This document shows, in pieces, positions 8,224-16,782 of a DNA stretch of 64,000 bases; position 1 is the stretch's first letter; every line of letters begins with the position of its first letter. A program made the translations under genes and the position numbers. Source of the DNA: Opitutaceae bacterium (GTDB taxonomy: Bacteria > Verrucomicrobiota > Verrucomicrobiia > Opitutales > Opitutaceae). Location of the stretch: assembly GCA_027482185.1 (NCBI GenBank), contig JAIXWF010000011.1:372001-436000 (forward strand). Reading direction: 5' to 3'. The notes beneath the pieces are model-generated. The model was given only the letters and a program-made list of their open reading frames with translations, was not told where the DNA came from and did no database searches.

Positions 8224-10833
8224 TCACGTTTCCTGGCGCAGGATCTCGAGCGGCGGGTGATTGGTGATGCCGCGGCCGGAGAGGAAACCGGTGACGACCG
8301 TCACGGCGCAAACCGCGAGGCCGCCGGCGGCGAGGAGCAAGACCGGCACGCTGGGCGTGATGCGGAAAACGTATTTCGCGAGCAGGTAGTTGCCGCCGAC
8401 GGAGAGCAGGCAGCCGACGAAGGCGGCGAGGAAGCCGAGGATCAGGTACTCGACGAGCTGGATCTGCACGAGTTGGCGTTGCGTCGCGCCGAGGGTGCGG
8501 AGGAGCACGGTTTCGCGGATCCGTTGGAAGCGGCCGGTCATCACGGCGCCGGCGAGCACGATCACTCCCGTCAGCACGGTGAAGAGCGCCATGAACTGGA
8601 TCACGAAAGCGACCTTGGTGAAAATGCCGTCGACCGTCTGCAGCACGAGCGAAAGGTCGATGGCGGTGACGCTGGGGAAACGCTCGACGAGGGCGCGTTG
8701 CACGGCGGCGGAATGCTCGGAGTCGCGGGCCCGCACGGCGGCGACATGGAATTTCGGGGCGCCCTCGAGCACGCCTTCGGGAAAGACGACGAAAAAGTTG
8801 GGCTCGAGGCGGCGCCACTCGACGGCGCGGACGCTCGCGACCTTGGTGCGCATGGGCACGCCCTGGATGTCCCACTCGATCTCGTCGCCCAGCGTCAGAC
8901 CCATGTCCTTGAAGATGCCTTCCTCGATGGAAATCGGCACGACGGCCTCGCCCGGTTCGACGCGGCCGACGAACTCGCCGCGCACGAGGCGTTCGCTGGT
9001 TTCCAATTGGCCGCGGAACGTCGAGCGGTACTCGCGGCGCAGGGTCCAGCCCGGCAAACGCGCCTGCCCGCCGCCGGGGCCCTTGCGTTCCTCCGCTTCG
9101 GCGTCGTTGCCGCCGGGCCCCGGGGCCGGCGCGCCGCCGCGTTGGTCGCGCAGGATGTCGTCGACCTTGCGGCCCTTGAGGGCGGAGATCCGCATCGTGA
9201 CGATCGGGGCGTGCACGATGACCGGCGCGCCGGCTTCGGCGCTGGCGGATTTCAGGCCGTCGATCTGGTCGTCCTGGATGTCGAAGAAGAGCAGGTTCGG
9301 CCGGCCGCCGCCGTTGGTGAATTCGATTTCCCGCAGCAGCGTGGTGCGCGTGAGAAACAGCGTGAGCATCAAAAACGTGCCGAGCCCGAGCGACACGAGC
9401 AGGAGCACGGTGCGGTTGTTGGGCCGGTAGAGGTTGGCGACGCCCTGGCGGACGACGTAGGGCAGCCGTTTCGGGAACCAGCGGCGCGCGGCCCAGGTGA
9501 CGGCCTTGGCGAGGGCGGCGAGCAGGAGGAAGCTGACGAGCAGGGCGGAGGCGAAGCCGATGCCGTCGCGCAGACGCGACGTTTGCCAGATCGCGAAGGC
9601 GTAGACCGAAGCGACGATGAACAGGCCGACGGCGAGGCGCCACGGATCGCGGCCCGCGCCGACGTTTTCCGCGAAAGCCGAGCGGATCGCGACGAGCGGC
9701 GACACCTTCCGCACCGCGAGCAGCGGCAGCAGCGTGAAGAGCAGGCAGATCACGAGACCGGCGCCCATGCCGCGGGCGACGGCGGCCCAGGCGATGGCGA
9801 ACTCGACGTCGAACGGCAGCATGTCCTTGAGCAGATTCGGCAGGCCGGCCTGCACCGCGACGCCGAGGGCGGCGCCGCAGACCGCGCCGAAAAGACCGAG
9901 GGCGAAGCCCTGCACCAGGTAGACGGCGAAACTCTGCCACGCCGACGCGCCGAGGCAGCGGAGCACGGCGACGGTCGTAATCTTCTGGCGGATGTAGACA
10001 TGGATCGCGCTGGCGATGCCGATGCCGCCGAGGAAGAGCGCCACGAAACCGACGAGGCTCAAAAAGCCGGAGATGTTGTCGAGGACGCGGCCGAGATCGC
10101 GTTTGCGCTCGGCGACGGTGTCGAAGCCGAGCCGCTCGGCGCGGAATTTCCGGCGCATCTCCGTCTCGACGGCGAGCGGGTCGCGCGTCTCCGGCAACTT
10201 CAGCATGAGCCGGTGGCGGACGAGCACGTTGCGCTCGGCGAGGCCCGTGGCCTCGAGCCGGTCCATCGGAATCAAGGCGCGCGGCGCGACGGTGGCGGCG
10301 AGGGCGGACGATTCGCCGGGCAGTTTCTGGAGCGAACCGACGACGGTGAAACGCGTTTCGCCGAGCTTCACCGTGTCGCCCACCTGCACGCGGTACTGCC
10401 GCAGGAGCGTTTCCTCGAGGATCGCGACATCGCCGCCGGCGCGGAACTTAGCGGGCGCGTCGGCGGGCACGGTGACGAAGTCGCCGTAGAACGGAAACCC
10501 GCCCTCGAGGGCGCGGACGTTGACGAGGCGCGTAGCGTTCTGCGCGGTCGGGAACGACGCCATCGACGAGAAACTCTTTTCCTTCGCCAACTGCGCGCCG
10601 AGGGCGACGGCGTGGGCCTCGACCTCGGCGCCGGGGGCGTTGCGGCCCGTGACAATCAGATCGGCGCCGAGCAACCCGCGGGCCTGGTCGTCGATCGCGC
10701 GCTCGAGATTGGCGCCGAGGGAACCGATCGCGACGAGCGCGGCGATGCCCAGCACGACGGACAGGGAAAACAGCAGCAGCCGCTGCCGCGACGCGCGCGA
10801 ATCGCGCCAAGCCATCCGGAGGATGAATTTCAT
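8224..10833 (-). CDS. ybbP: ABC transporter permease, YbbP/FtsX family
   Basis: 869-residue membrane permease with two FtsX domains. An N-terminal helix is followed by a large periplasmic MacB-like region, a central block of helices, a second periplasmic region and a closing set of helices ending near the C-terminus. Length and layout match YbbP of E. coli. It starts 10 bases after the stop of the ATPase gene, so the two form an operon. The divergent neighbour is a TesA-like esterase, the same trio as in E. coli, where YbbAP is proposed to extract hydrophobic or lipidic molecules from the membrane. The exact substrate is unknown. Confidence 0.92.
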   Translation of the reverse strand: MKFILRMAWRDSRASRQRLLLFSLSVVLGIAALVAIGSLGANLERAIDDQARGLLGADLIVTGRNAPGAEVEAHAVALGAQLAKEKSFSSMASFPTAQNATRLVNVRALEGGFPFYGDFVTVPADAPAKFRAGGDVAILEETLLRQYRVQVGDTVKLGETRFTVVGSLQKLPGESSALAATVAPRALIPMDRLEATGLAERNVLVRHRLMLKLPETRDPLAVETEMRRKFRAERLGFDTVAERKRDLGRVLDNISGFLSLVGFVALFLGGIGIASAIHVYIRQKITTVAVLRCLGASAWQSFAVYLVQGFALGLFGAVCGAALGVAVQAGLPNLLKDMLPFDVEFAIAWAAVARGMGAGLVICLLFTLLPLLAVRKVSPLVAIRSAFAENVGAGRDPWRLAVGLFIVASVYAFAIWQTSRLRDGIGFASALLVSFLLLAALAKAVTWAARRWFPKRLPYVVRQGVANLYRPNNRTVLLLVSLGLGTFLMLTLFLTRTTLLREIEFTNGGGRPNLLFFDIQDDQIDGLKSASAEAGAPVIVHAPIVTMRISALKGRKVDDILRDQRGGAPAPGPGGNDAEAEERKGPGGGQARLPGWTLRREYRSTFRGQLETSERLVRGEFVGRVEPGEAVVPISIEEGIFKDMGLTLGDEIEWDIQGVPMRTKVASVRAVEWRRLEPNFFVVFPEGVLEGAPKFHVAAVRARDSEHSAAVQRALVERFPSVTAIDLSLVLQTVDGIFTKVAFVIQFMALFTVLTGVIVLAGAVMTGRFQRIRETVLLRTLGATQRQLVQIQLVEYLILGFLAAFVGCLLSVGGNYLLAKYVFRITPSVPVLLLAAGGLAVCAVTVVTGFLSGRGITNHPPLEILRQET

Positions 10834-10843
10834 CGCGGCGGCG

Positions 10844-11539
10844 TCAGCCCGTGAGTTCGTCGGCGACCACGGCGCCGCTCTTGAAACGGAGGATCCGGCC
10901 GCACTTGCGCGCGAGCTCGGGATCGTGGGTGACGAGCACGAGCGTCGTGCCGCGCTCGTGGTTGAGCCCGAAAATCAACTCGACCATCGCCTGCGCGGTG
11001 GCGCCGTCGAGATTGCCCGTGGGCTCGTCGCAAAAGAGAATCTTCGGCCGATTCATGAAGGCCCGCGCGAGCGCGACGCGCTGCTGTTCGCCGCCGGAAA
11101 GCTGGATCGGATAGTGGTCGGTGCGGGCGCCGAGCCCGACGCGGCCGAGCAGGGCCTGCGCCTCGGCCTCGGCGGCCGGGCCGCCTTCGCCGCGGAGCTC
11201 GACGGGCACGAGGACGTTTTCCAAAGCGGTCAGCGTGGGAACCAATTGGAAATTCTGGAAAACGAAACCGACGTGCGCGTTGCGGACGCGGGCGCGGGCG
11301 TCCTCGGACATTTCGCCGATCGATTCGCCGGCGAGAACGACGTCGCCCGTGGAGGGCCGGTCGAGCCCGGCGCAAAGGCCGAGGAGCGTGGTTTTGCCGC
11401 TGCCGCTCGGGCCGACGATCGCGAGGCTGGCGCCGCGGCCGAGCTCGAAGCTGACCTCTTTCAATACGGTCAACGGACCGGCGGCGGTGGCGTAAGTCTT
11501 GGTCAGCCGCTGGACTTTCAGCATCGATTGCTCACTCAT
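10844..11539 (-). CDS. ybbA: ABC transporter ATP-binding protein, YbbA/LolD family
   Basis: 231-residue ABC ATPase. Walker A is GPSGSGKTT, the signature is LSGGEQQRVALARA, Walker B is ILFCDEPTGNLD and the H-loop is VLVTHD. The LolD/MacB/YbbA subgroup is recognised by KTYATAAGPLTVLKEVSFEL at the N-terminus. Two starts are possible, ATG 11539 (MSEQSMLKV) and ATG 11524 (MLKV); the first gives only 41 bases to the divergent tesA start. It is the first gene of the ybbAP operon. Confidence 0.94.
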   Translation of the reverse strand: MSEQSMLKVQRLTKTYATAAGPLTVLKEVSFELGRGASLAIVGPSGSGKTTLLGLCAGLDRPSTGDVVLAGESIGEMSEDARARVRNAHVGFVFQNFQLVPTLTALENVLVPVELRGEGGPAAEAEAQALLGRVGLGARTDHYPIQLSGGEQQRVALARAFMNRPKILFCDEPTGNLDGATAQAMVELIFGLNHERGTTLVLVTHDPELARKCGRILRFKSGAVVADELTG

Positions 11540-11580
11540 GAAGGGCCCACGAAACACACGAATGTCGTTTAATCGAGCCG

Positions 11581-12240
11581 ATGCGGACTGATCTTTGGCG
11601 GAAACTTGCACCTTGGTTCGCGCTCGCGGCGGCCTGCTGGACGACGGTCGGGACGGCGGCGCCGGCGACGCCCCGGAACCTCGTTTTCTTCGGCGACAGC
11701 CTGACGGCGGGCTACGGCCTCGACGACCCGGCGTCCGAAGCCTACCCGGCGTTGATCCAAAAGAAAATCGACGCCGCCGGCGGGGGCTGGCGCGTCGCCA
11801 ATGCCGGCCTGAGCGGCGAAACCTCCGCCGGCGGGCTCCGCCGCATCGATTGGATGCTGCGGCAACCGGTCCATCTCTTTGTGCTCGCGCTCGGCGCCAA
11901 CGACGGCCTGCGCGGCCTCAGCCCCGAGGTCACCCGGGCCAACCTCCAGCAAATCATCGACCGGGTGCGCGCGAAGAACCCCGCGGTCACGATCGTGATC
12001 GCCGGCATGGAAATGCCCCCGAGCTACGGCGCGGATTTCACCGGTGCCTTCCGCGCGGTGTTTCCCGCGTTGGCCGAGAAGAACGGCGCCACGTTGATTC
12101 CTTTCCTGCTCGACGGCGTGGGCGGGGTCGCGGCCCTGAACCAAGGCGACCGCATCCACCCCAATCCGGCCGGCCACCGCAAAGTGGCGGAAAATGTCTG
12201 GGCGGTCGTCGGGCCGCTCTTGCGGCAAAAGCCGGATTGA
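11581..12240 (+). CDS. tesA: Arylesterase/acyl-CoA thioesterase I-like SGNH hydrolase
   Basis: 219-residue secreted SGNH hydrolase of the TesA group (thioesterase I/lysophospholipase L1). The N-terminal signal peptide has a hydrophobic core WFALAAACWTTVGTA ending near A26. The four catalytic blocks are all present: S40 in FFGDSLTAG, Gly in NAGLSGE, N107 in LGANDGL, and D190/H193 in DRIHPNP. It diverges from ybbA with only 41 bases between starts, so the promoters must overlap or one start is misplaced. The pairing with ybbAP suggests a shared lipid-related job in the envelope. Confidence 0.93.
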   Translation: MRTDLWRKLAPWFALAAACWTTVGTAAPATPRNLVFFGDSLTAGYGLDDPASEAYPALIQKKIDAAGGGWRVANAGLSGETSAGGLRRIDWMLRQPVHLFVLALGANDGLRGLSPEVTRANLQQIIDRVRAKNPAVTIVIAGMEMPPSYGADFTGAFRAVFPALAEKNGATLIPFLLDGVGGVAALNQGDRIHPNPAGHRKVAENVWAVVGPLLRQKPD

Positions 12241-12245
12241 TCCGG

Positions 12246-12265
12246 AGCGTCGCGTCCCCGACGCT
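12246..12265 (+). terminator. Hairpin after tesA without a clear T run
   Basis: A perfect 7-bp stem (AGCGTCG/CGACGCT) closes a 6-nt loop five bases past the tesA stop. No T tract follows, so it is only a weak candidate terminator or attenuating hairpin before the downstream plus-strand cluster. Confidence 0.3.
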
Positions 12266-12361
12266 GCGCCTCCGCTCGGCGAATCCGGCTCCACTTTGCC
12301 GGCATCCGACCGATAAATCCAAGCGTTCCAAAAAGACTCCCTCCGCCTCCGCCCTTTGCCC

Positions 12362-13237
12362 ATGCCCCGATTTGGAGTTTCCGTCCTGCTCTTCGCTCTT
12401 CTCGCGTTGCCGGCCGCGCAGGCGGTGAACCTGCGCATGGAAGCCGTCACGACCCGGATCGAAAACATCACGCGGGCGTCCTCCCCCGGGGATTGGAAGG
12501 ACGCCAATCGCCATGAGGCGCTGCTCTCCCTGGGCCAGCACCGGGAGTGGCGCACCGGCCTGCTGACCGCCGGCAGCATCGAACTCGGCGCCGAGGACGT
12601 GACGCATTTCAATCTGCTCACGGCCGCGACGCAGGGTCTCGCCGGCACCGTGCGTTGGAAATTCGGCTTCGGGCCCTTCGCGCCTTGGGTGGCCGTCGAC
12701 GCCGGCCTGCGGCATCGTGCCAGCCGCCTGGACTTCGAGGACGGCTGGACGACCACGGCCGCCCTGCGCACCGGCAAACGCCTCACGTCGAACCTGCGCT
12801 TTTCCGCGGAAGCGGATTGGCAGCAGCAGGATTCCCGCGGCGCCATGTTCGATCTCCGGCACCACCGCGTCTTCGCGACCGTGACCTGGGACATCACCTC
12901 GTGGCTGCAGTTGTCGCACGGCAACGGCCGGCTCTGGGGCTCGTTCACCGCCAACGCCTCGCCGACCGTGTGGCCGCGGGCGCTCTCCGGCGGTCTAGGA
13001 CCGGCCATCGCCGCGTATTACAACACCGTACCGTGGGCCGTCACGGATGCCTACGGCCGCGGCTGGGTCACCTACCGCGTCGACGGACATGTCAGCTTCT
13101 GGTGGCTCGAACTCTCCCCCGCCCTCGGCCGCAACACGTCGTTGCCGCTCCGTTACGAAAGCCGGTTCGCGGTCAATCGGGTCGGCGTGAAATACCGCCA
13201 GGATCTCTGGTCCCTTGCGCTCCTCCACAAATTCTAA
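12362..13237 (+). CDS. Predicted outer-membrane beta-barrel protein, first of a pair
   Basis: 291-residue secreted protein with a clear signal peptide (MPRFGVSVLLFALLALPAAQA). The mature part alternates short amphipathic strands and turns, with many Trp/Arg/Leu pairs and a C-terminal aromatic residue (LALLHKF). This is the usual signature of an outer-membrane barrel. No named family is recognised. It opens a compact plus-strand cluster: its end overlaps the second barrel gene by 23 bases, followed by a cupredoxin and a membrane adenylate cyclase. The start is the ATG at 12362; an in-frame TTG two codons upstream is less likely. Confidence 0.7.
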   Translation: MPRFGVSVLLFALLALPAAQAVNLRMEAVTTRIENITRASSPGDWKDANRHEALLSLGQHREWRTGLLTAGSIELGAEDVTHFNLLTAATQGLAGTVRWKFGFGPFAPWVAVDAGLRHRASRLDFEDGWTTTAALRTGKRLTSNLRFSAEADWQQQDSRGAMFDLRHHRVFATVTWDITSWLQLSHGNGRLWGSFTANASPTVWPRALSGGLGPAIAAYYNTVPWAVTDAYGRGWVTYRVDGHVSFWWLELSPALGRNTSLPLRYESRFAVNRVGVKYRQDLWSLALLHKF

Positions 13238-14102
13238 ACGCCTCCGCCCCCGACAGTGGCTGGGCTTGGGCGCGCTTCTGGGAACGGCCGGACCGATCCC
13301 GGCGTCCGGCGCCTCCGGTGCCGCGGTATGGACGGCGTCGACGGGCGCAGTCTGGCACAGCAACGCGACCAACGCCGATCGCGACGCCGACGTGGTCGGC
13401 GGGTTCGAGTTGAAGAACGAGCTGCTCGCGAATCGCCGTTGGAGCGCCGGACGGGACGACGCCGTCCTCGCCGGCCTGCGCCTCGCCGCCGAGACGTGGC
13501 CGAGGTACGACGGCTTGGACCGTTTCTCCGCGGGAGTCGCCCTGGGTTGGCAGCACAAATTCGGCCTGGGCTCGCGCGTGCCCGTATTGCGCCTGAATGT
13601 CTCCGGAGAACATGTCAGTGCGAGGGAATCGGGTCGCCGCGGCCTGGCCGGCACCGCCGCCTTGCAACTGCGGCAACGCCTCGGCCACTGGGGACTGCTC
13701 CAGTTTGCCCGCGAATACCAGCGCCACGATGCGCGCACCCATGCCTTCGACCGGACCGGCGCGGAATCGTCGGCGCGTTTCACGTTTGCCCCCCGTTCCG
13801 GCTGGCGGCTCACGGCGGCCGCGGCGCGACGCGACGGCGGCGTCCTTTCCTATGCCACGCCGCCGCATCCGGAACTACTGCGGAAGGCGAAGCCCCTGAC
13901 CACGGTCACGACGTTCGACCGCGCGCAGGACATGGTGGCCTACTACTTTATAGCCCGGACCGAATCCGCCCGCGCCGAGGCAGGGTTCAGTCTGGGTCCG
14001 CGCTCCGAAATCGTTTTGTCGCACGAAAGACGCACCACCTCCGAAGGCGTGGTGGCCTACCGCAATCACCTGACCTCATTCTCGATCGTCCATGAATTCT
14101 AA
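13215..14102 (+). CDS. Predicted outer-membrane beta-barrel protein, second of a pair
   Basis: About 295 residues, similar in layout to its upstream neighbour: a basic N-terminus, a hydrophobic stretch ending in Ala/Gly/Ser, alternating beta-strand-like sequence and a final aromatic (SIVHEF). There is no ATG near the start. The best start is a TTG at 13215 inside the previous gene, giving a leader KRLRPRQWLGLGALLG, so the exact N-terminus is uncertain. The stop overlaps the next gene by 11 bases, pointing to translational coupling. No family was recognised. A surface channel or receptor role is inferred only from the barrel-like pattern. Confidence 0.62.
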   Translation: MRSSTNSKRLRPRQWLGLGALLGTAGPIPASGASGAAVWTASTGAVWHSNATNADRDADVVGGFELKNELLANRRWSAGRDDAVLAGLRLAAETWPRYDGLDRFSAGVALGWQHKFGLGSRVPVLRLNVSGEHVSARESGRRGLAGTAALQLRQRLGHWGLLQFAREYQRHDARTHAFDRTGAESSARFTFAPRSGWRLTAAAARRDGGVLSYATPPHPELLRKAKPLTTVTTFDRAQDMVAYYFIARTESARAEAGFSLGPRSEIVLSHERRTTSEGVVAYRNHLTSFSIVHEF

Positions 14103-14775
14103 CCCGCTTCCCGCCGCCCGGCGCCGCCTGTTGCCGTCGTTTCTTTTCCTGTGCCTGCTCGGTCACCTCGGCGGCGCCGCCCTCCTTCCCGCCAGCGTCG
14201 TCCGGGTCGAAATCAAGGACGGCAAAGGCCAACCCGTGGCCGACGCCGTCGCTTCGCTCGTGCCGTTGGACCGTGCGCCCGTCATCGACGTGCCCGCCGA
14301 ACCGGCCGTGATCGTGCAGGACAACGAGGAATTTTCCCCGACGGTCACGGTCGTGGTGGTCGGCGGCAAAGTCGTGATTCCGAACCGCGACAAGGTGCAG
14401 CACCACGTCTACTCGCTGTCGCCCGCGAAGCGTTTCGACATCCCGCTCTACAAGGGCGAAATGAAGGATCCCGTGGTGTTCGACCGCCCCGGCATCGTCG
14501 CGCTCGGCTGCAATATCCACGACTGGATGGCGGCTTACGTCGTCGTCCTCGCGACGCCGCATTTCGCCAAGAGCGAAGCCGCCGGCACGGCGCAGATCGC
14601 AAACCTGCCGCCCGGCCGCTACCGGCTCGAGGTCTGGCACCAGCGCATCACGGCACCCGTCGTGCGCGAAGTGAACGTGAGCTCGGATCCGGCCACGCAG
14701 GTGATCGCGGTCACGCTGCGCGAGCTGCGCCAGATCCGGCGCGCGCCGGAAACCGGCGGCGGCGCCTACCGTTGA
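14092..14775 (+). CDS. Periplasmic cupredoxin-domain (blue-copper-like) protein
   Basis: 227-residue exported protein: signal peptide (hydrophobic LLPSFLFLCLLGHLGGAAL), then a beta-rich domain with possible type 1 copper ligands H104 or H105 (KVQHHVYS), C140 and H143 (ALGCNIHDWM) and M146. The C-terminal half (NLPPGRYRLEVWHQ) resembles a carboxypeptidase-regulatory-like beta domain. Proteins of this architecture are often labelled methylamine utilisation protein, but no amine dehydrogenase genes are here, so that label should not be taken as function. It overlaps the preceding barrel gene by 11 bases and precedes an adenylate cyclase gene by 99 bases, suggesting a copper- or redox-linked signalling unit. 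Confidence 0.8.
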   Translation: MNSNPLPAARRRLLPSFLFLCLLGHLGGAALLPASVVRVEIKDGKGQPVADAVASLVPLDRAPVIDVPAEPAVIVQDNEEFSPTVTVVVVGGKVVIPNRDKVQHHVYSLSPAKRFDIPLYKGEMKDPVVFDRPGIVALGCNIHDWMAAYVVVLATPHFAKSEAAGTAQIANLPPGRYRLEVWHQRITAPVVREVNVSSDPATQVIAVTLRELRQIRRAPETGGGAYR

Positions 14776-14874
14776 CCCCGCGGTCCCGGGCCGCACCCGG
14801 GGCTTGCGCCGCCCGCGCGATCCGGCCGTGATCGCGGCGATGATCGCGTCCCCCGCGCGCGCCGCGCCGCCGGC

Positions 14875-16560
14875 ATGAAATTCCTCCCGCAGAGCTTCGG
14901 CGCCAAACTGCTGGCGCTGTTCATGTCCGCCGTCGGACTCACCCAGTTCGCCACCTGGGCCTTCATCCGGGAGTTCAACGGCACCCAGGCCCGCGAGCTG
15001 ATCAACGACGAGCTCGACCGCACCACCCGCAACTTCGCGCGCGTCACGGCGGACCGGAACACCCTGCTCGCCGCCGCCGCCGCCACCGCGGCCCGCGACT
15101 ACGCGGTCAAGTCGCTCTTCGCGGGCGACGACGACGCCACGCTCGCCACCGCGCTCAAGAGTATCCGGATCTCCAGTACCGCCGACCTGGTCGCGGCGCT
15201 CGCCCTCGACGGCAAGGTCCGCGCCGCCACGCTGCCGGGCCCGGTGCCCGATGCCGCCTTCGCCGACCTCGTGCGCCGGGCCCACGCCTCGCCCGACGCC
15301 TCCGCCAAGGGCTACGGCCTCTTCGGCGGCGAACTCCACGCCCTCGTCCTCGCGCCCGTGCATGCGCCCGACATCATCGCGTGGATGGTCGTCGGCTTCC
15401 GGATCGACGACGCTTTCGCCCGCCGCCTGAAGGAGCAGACCGGAATCGACCTGACCTTCTTCGATCCGGCGGGGCGCCCGCTCGCCACCACCCTCGCGCC
15501 CGCGGTGGCCCGCGATCTCACCGCCCTGCTGCCCAGCCTGCACGAAGCCGCCAGCAGCGAGGAGGCCGTCCTCGCCGGCACCACCGCGCTGGTCCGCATC
15601 CGTCCGCTCGCCGCCGGCGGGGCCCGCAGCGGCACGCTCGCCCTGCAGTACTCCCTCGACGAAAAACTCGTCCCCGCCGAGATCGCCCAGAGCCGCCAGC
15701 TGCTCGTCGCCGTCGGCGGCATGATCGCCGCGATTTTCCTCAGCCTCGCCTTCGCCCGCGGCGTCACCCGGCCGATCGTCGAACTCGTCGGCCACACCCG
15801 GCGCATCACGCGCGGCGACTACAGCATCCGCAACCGCAGCTACCGCACCGACGAGCTCGGCCGTCTGTCCGAAGCCTTCGACCAGATGTCCCTCGGGCTC
15901 GCGGAACGCGACCGCGTGCGCGACTTGCTGGACAAGAACGTCTCGCCCGAGGTCGCCGCCCAGCTCCTGCGCGACGGCGCCACCCTCGGCGGCGAGGAGC
16001 GCGAGGTCACCATCCTGTTCGCGGATCTGCGCGGGTTCACCACCCTCAGCGAGAACCTGCCGCCGCGCGAGCTGCTCACGCTGCTCAACCGCTACCTCGA
16101 CCGCATGAGCGCCGAAATCGAGGCGCACGGCGGCGTGATCGACAAGTTCATCGGCGACGCGATCATGGCGCTGTTCGGCGCCCCGGTGCCGCAGGGCGAC
16201 GCCGCCCGCCGCGCCGTCGCCGCCGCCCTCGCGATGGAACGCGCCCTCGCCAAGCTCAACACCGAGCTCGCCGCCGAGGGCCGCCCGCCCCTCGCCATCG
16301 GCGTCGGCGTCAACACCGCCCGCGTCGTCGCCGGCAACATCGGCTCCCAGCGCCGCCTCAACTACTCCGTGATCGGCGACGGCGTGAACGTCGCCTCGCG
16401 GCTTCAATCGCTGACCCGCACGGCCGAGTACCGCACCAACGTGATCGTCAGCGCCGCCACGCTCCGCGCCGCGCAGCCCACGTTCAACACCCGCCCGCTC
16501 GGCACCGTCGCCGTCAAGGGCCGCGCCGAACCCGTCGAGATCTTCGCGATCGACGCGTGA
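14875..16560 (+). CDS. Membrane-bound class III adenylate cyclase with HAMP domain
   Basis: 561 residues: a first membrane helix (residues 10-30), a periplasmic sensory domain of about 230 residues (CACHE-like by position), a second helix near 285-305, HAMP (about 305-355), then the catalytic domain. Metal-binding D384 (FADLRGFT) and D428 (DKFIGDAIM) are present. K424 and D502 (IGDGVN) are the pair that selects ATP, and N506 and R510 complete the site, so it should make cAMP. It is the last gene of the barrel-cupredoxin cluster, so its periplasmic sensor may monitor the state of those envelope proteins. The gap before it (14776-14874) shows no terminator. Confidence 0.92.
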   Translation: MKFLPQSFGAKLLALFMSAVGLTQFATWAFIREFNGTQARELINDELDRTTRNFARVTADRNTLLAAAAATAARDYAVKSLFAGDDDATLATALKSIRISSTADLVAALALDGKVRAATLPGPVPDAAFADLVRRAHASPDASAKGYGLFGGELHALVLAPVHAPDIIAWMVVGFRIDDAFARRLKEQTGIDLTFFDPAGRPLATTLAPAVARDLTALLPSLHEAASSEEAVLAGTTALVRIRPLAAGGARSGTLALQYSLDEKLVPAEIAQSRQLLVAVGGMIAAIFLSLAFARGVTRPIVELVGHTRRITRGDYSIRNRSYRTDELGRLSEAFDQMSLGLAERDRVRDLLDKNVSPEVAAQLLRDGATLGGEEREVTILFADLRGFTTLSENLPPRELLTLLNRYLDRMSAEIEAHGGVIDKFIGDAIMALFGAPVPQGDAARRAVAAALAMERALAKLNTELAAEGRPPLAIGVGVNTARVVAGNIGSQRRLNYSVIGDGVNVASRLQSLTRTAEYRTNVIVSAATLRAAQPTFNTRPLGTVAVKGRAEPVEIFAIDA

Positions 16561-16574
16561 GGCGAACTCATGGA

Positions 16575-16682
16575 GTTGAGCGAGCTTGGTTGAGAGTTGA
16601 GAGCCGAACCGTTCGGTTTCGCATGCACGCTGCTGCGGCTACGTTTTCCGTGCTTCGGCGGATTGACCGCTCAACTCTCAAC
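16575..16682 (+). repeat. Dispersed palindromic repeat, family A copy 1
   Basis: 108-bp element between the convergent cyclase and Dabb genes. The left arm (16575-16603) and right arm (16669-16682) are inverted copies of GTTGAGAGTTGAG. Reverse-complemented, copy 2 at 25544-25658 matches through the left arm with about one mismatch in 29, then shares GAACCGTTCG and ACGTTYTCCGTGC in the middle. No open reading frame is involved. Confidence 0.8.
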
Positions 16683-16732
16683 TTTGGACTCTCGACTGCA
16701 TGATCCCGCCTGAGGCGGGCCGACGCGGATAC

Positions 16733-16759
16733 AAAAAAGGCCGCCCCGGAGGACGGCCC
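16733..16759 (-). terminator. Rho-independent terminator of the Dabb protein gene
   Basis: On the minus strand an 8-bp GC-rich stem (GGCCGTCC pairing with GGGCGGCC, one G-U) is followed by six T residues, about 25 bases after the stop of the Dabb gene. A second small hairpin, CCCGCC-TGA-GGCGGG, lies just beyond (16707-16721). Confidence 0.8.
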
Positions 16760-16782
16760 GAAGATTCCGGAAACCGAAGAAC

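Noticed and set aside
8128-10854. Open frame of 908 codons on the plus strand opposite the YbbP gene
   Set aside because: It is antisense to a full-length, clearly homologous permease and has a charged low-complexity translation. It is a shadow frame.
14092-14775. Methylamine utilisation function for the cupredoxin gene
   Set aside because: No methylamine dehydrogenase or accessory genes are present. The name is only a family label based on the copper-site fold.
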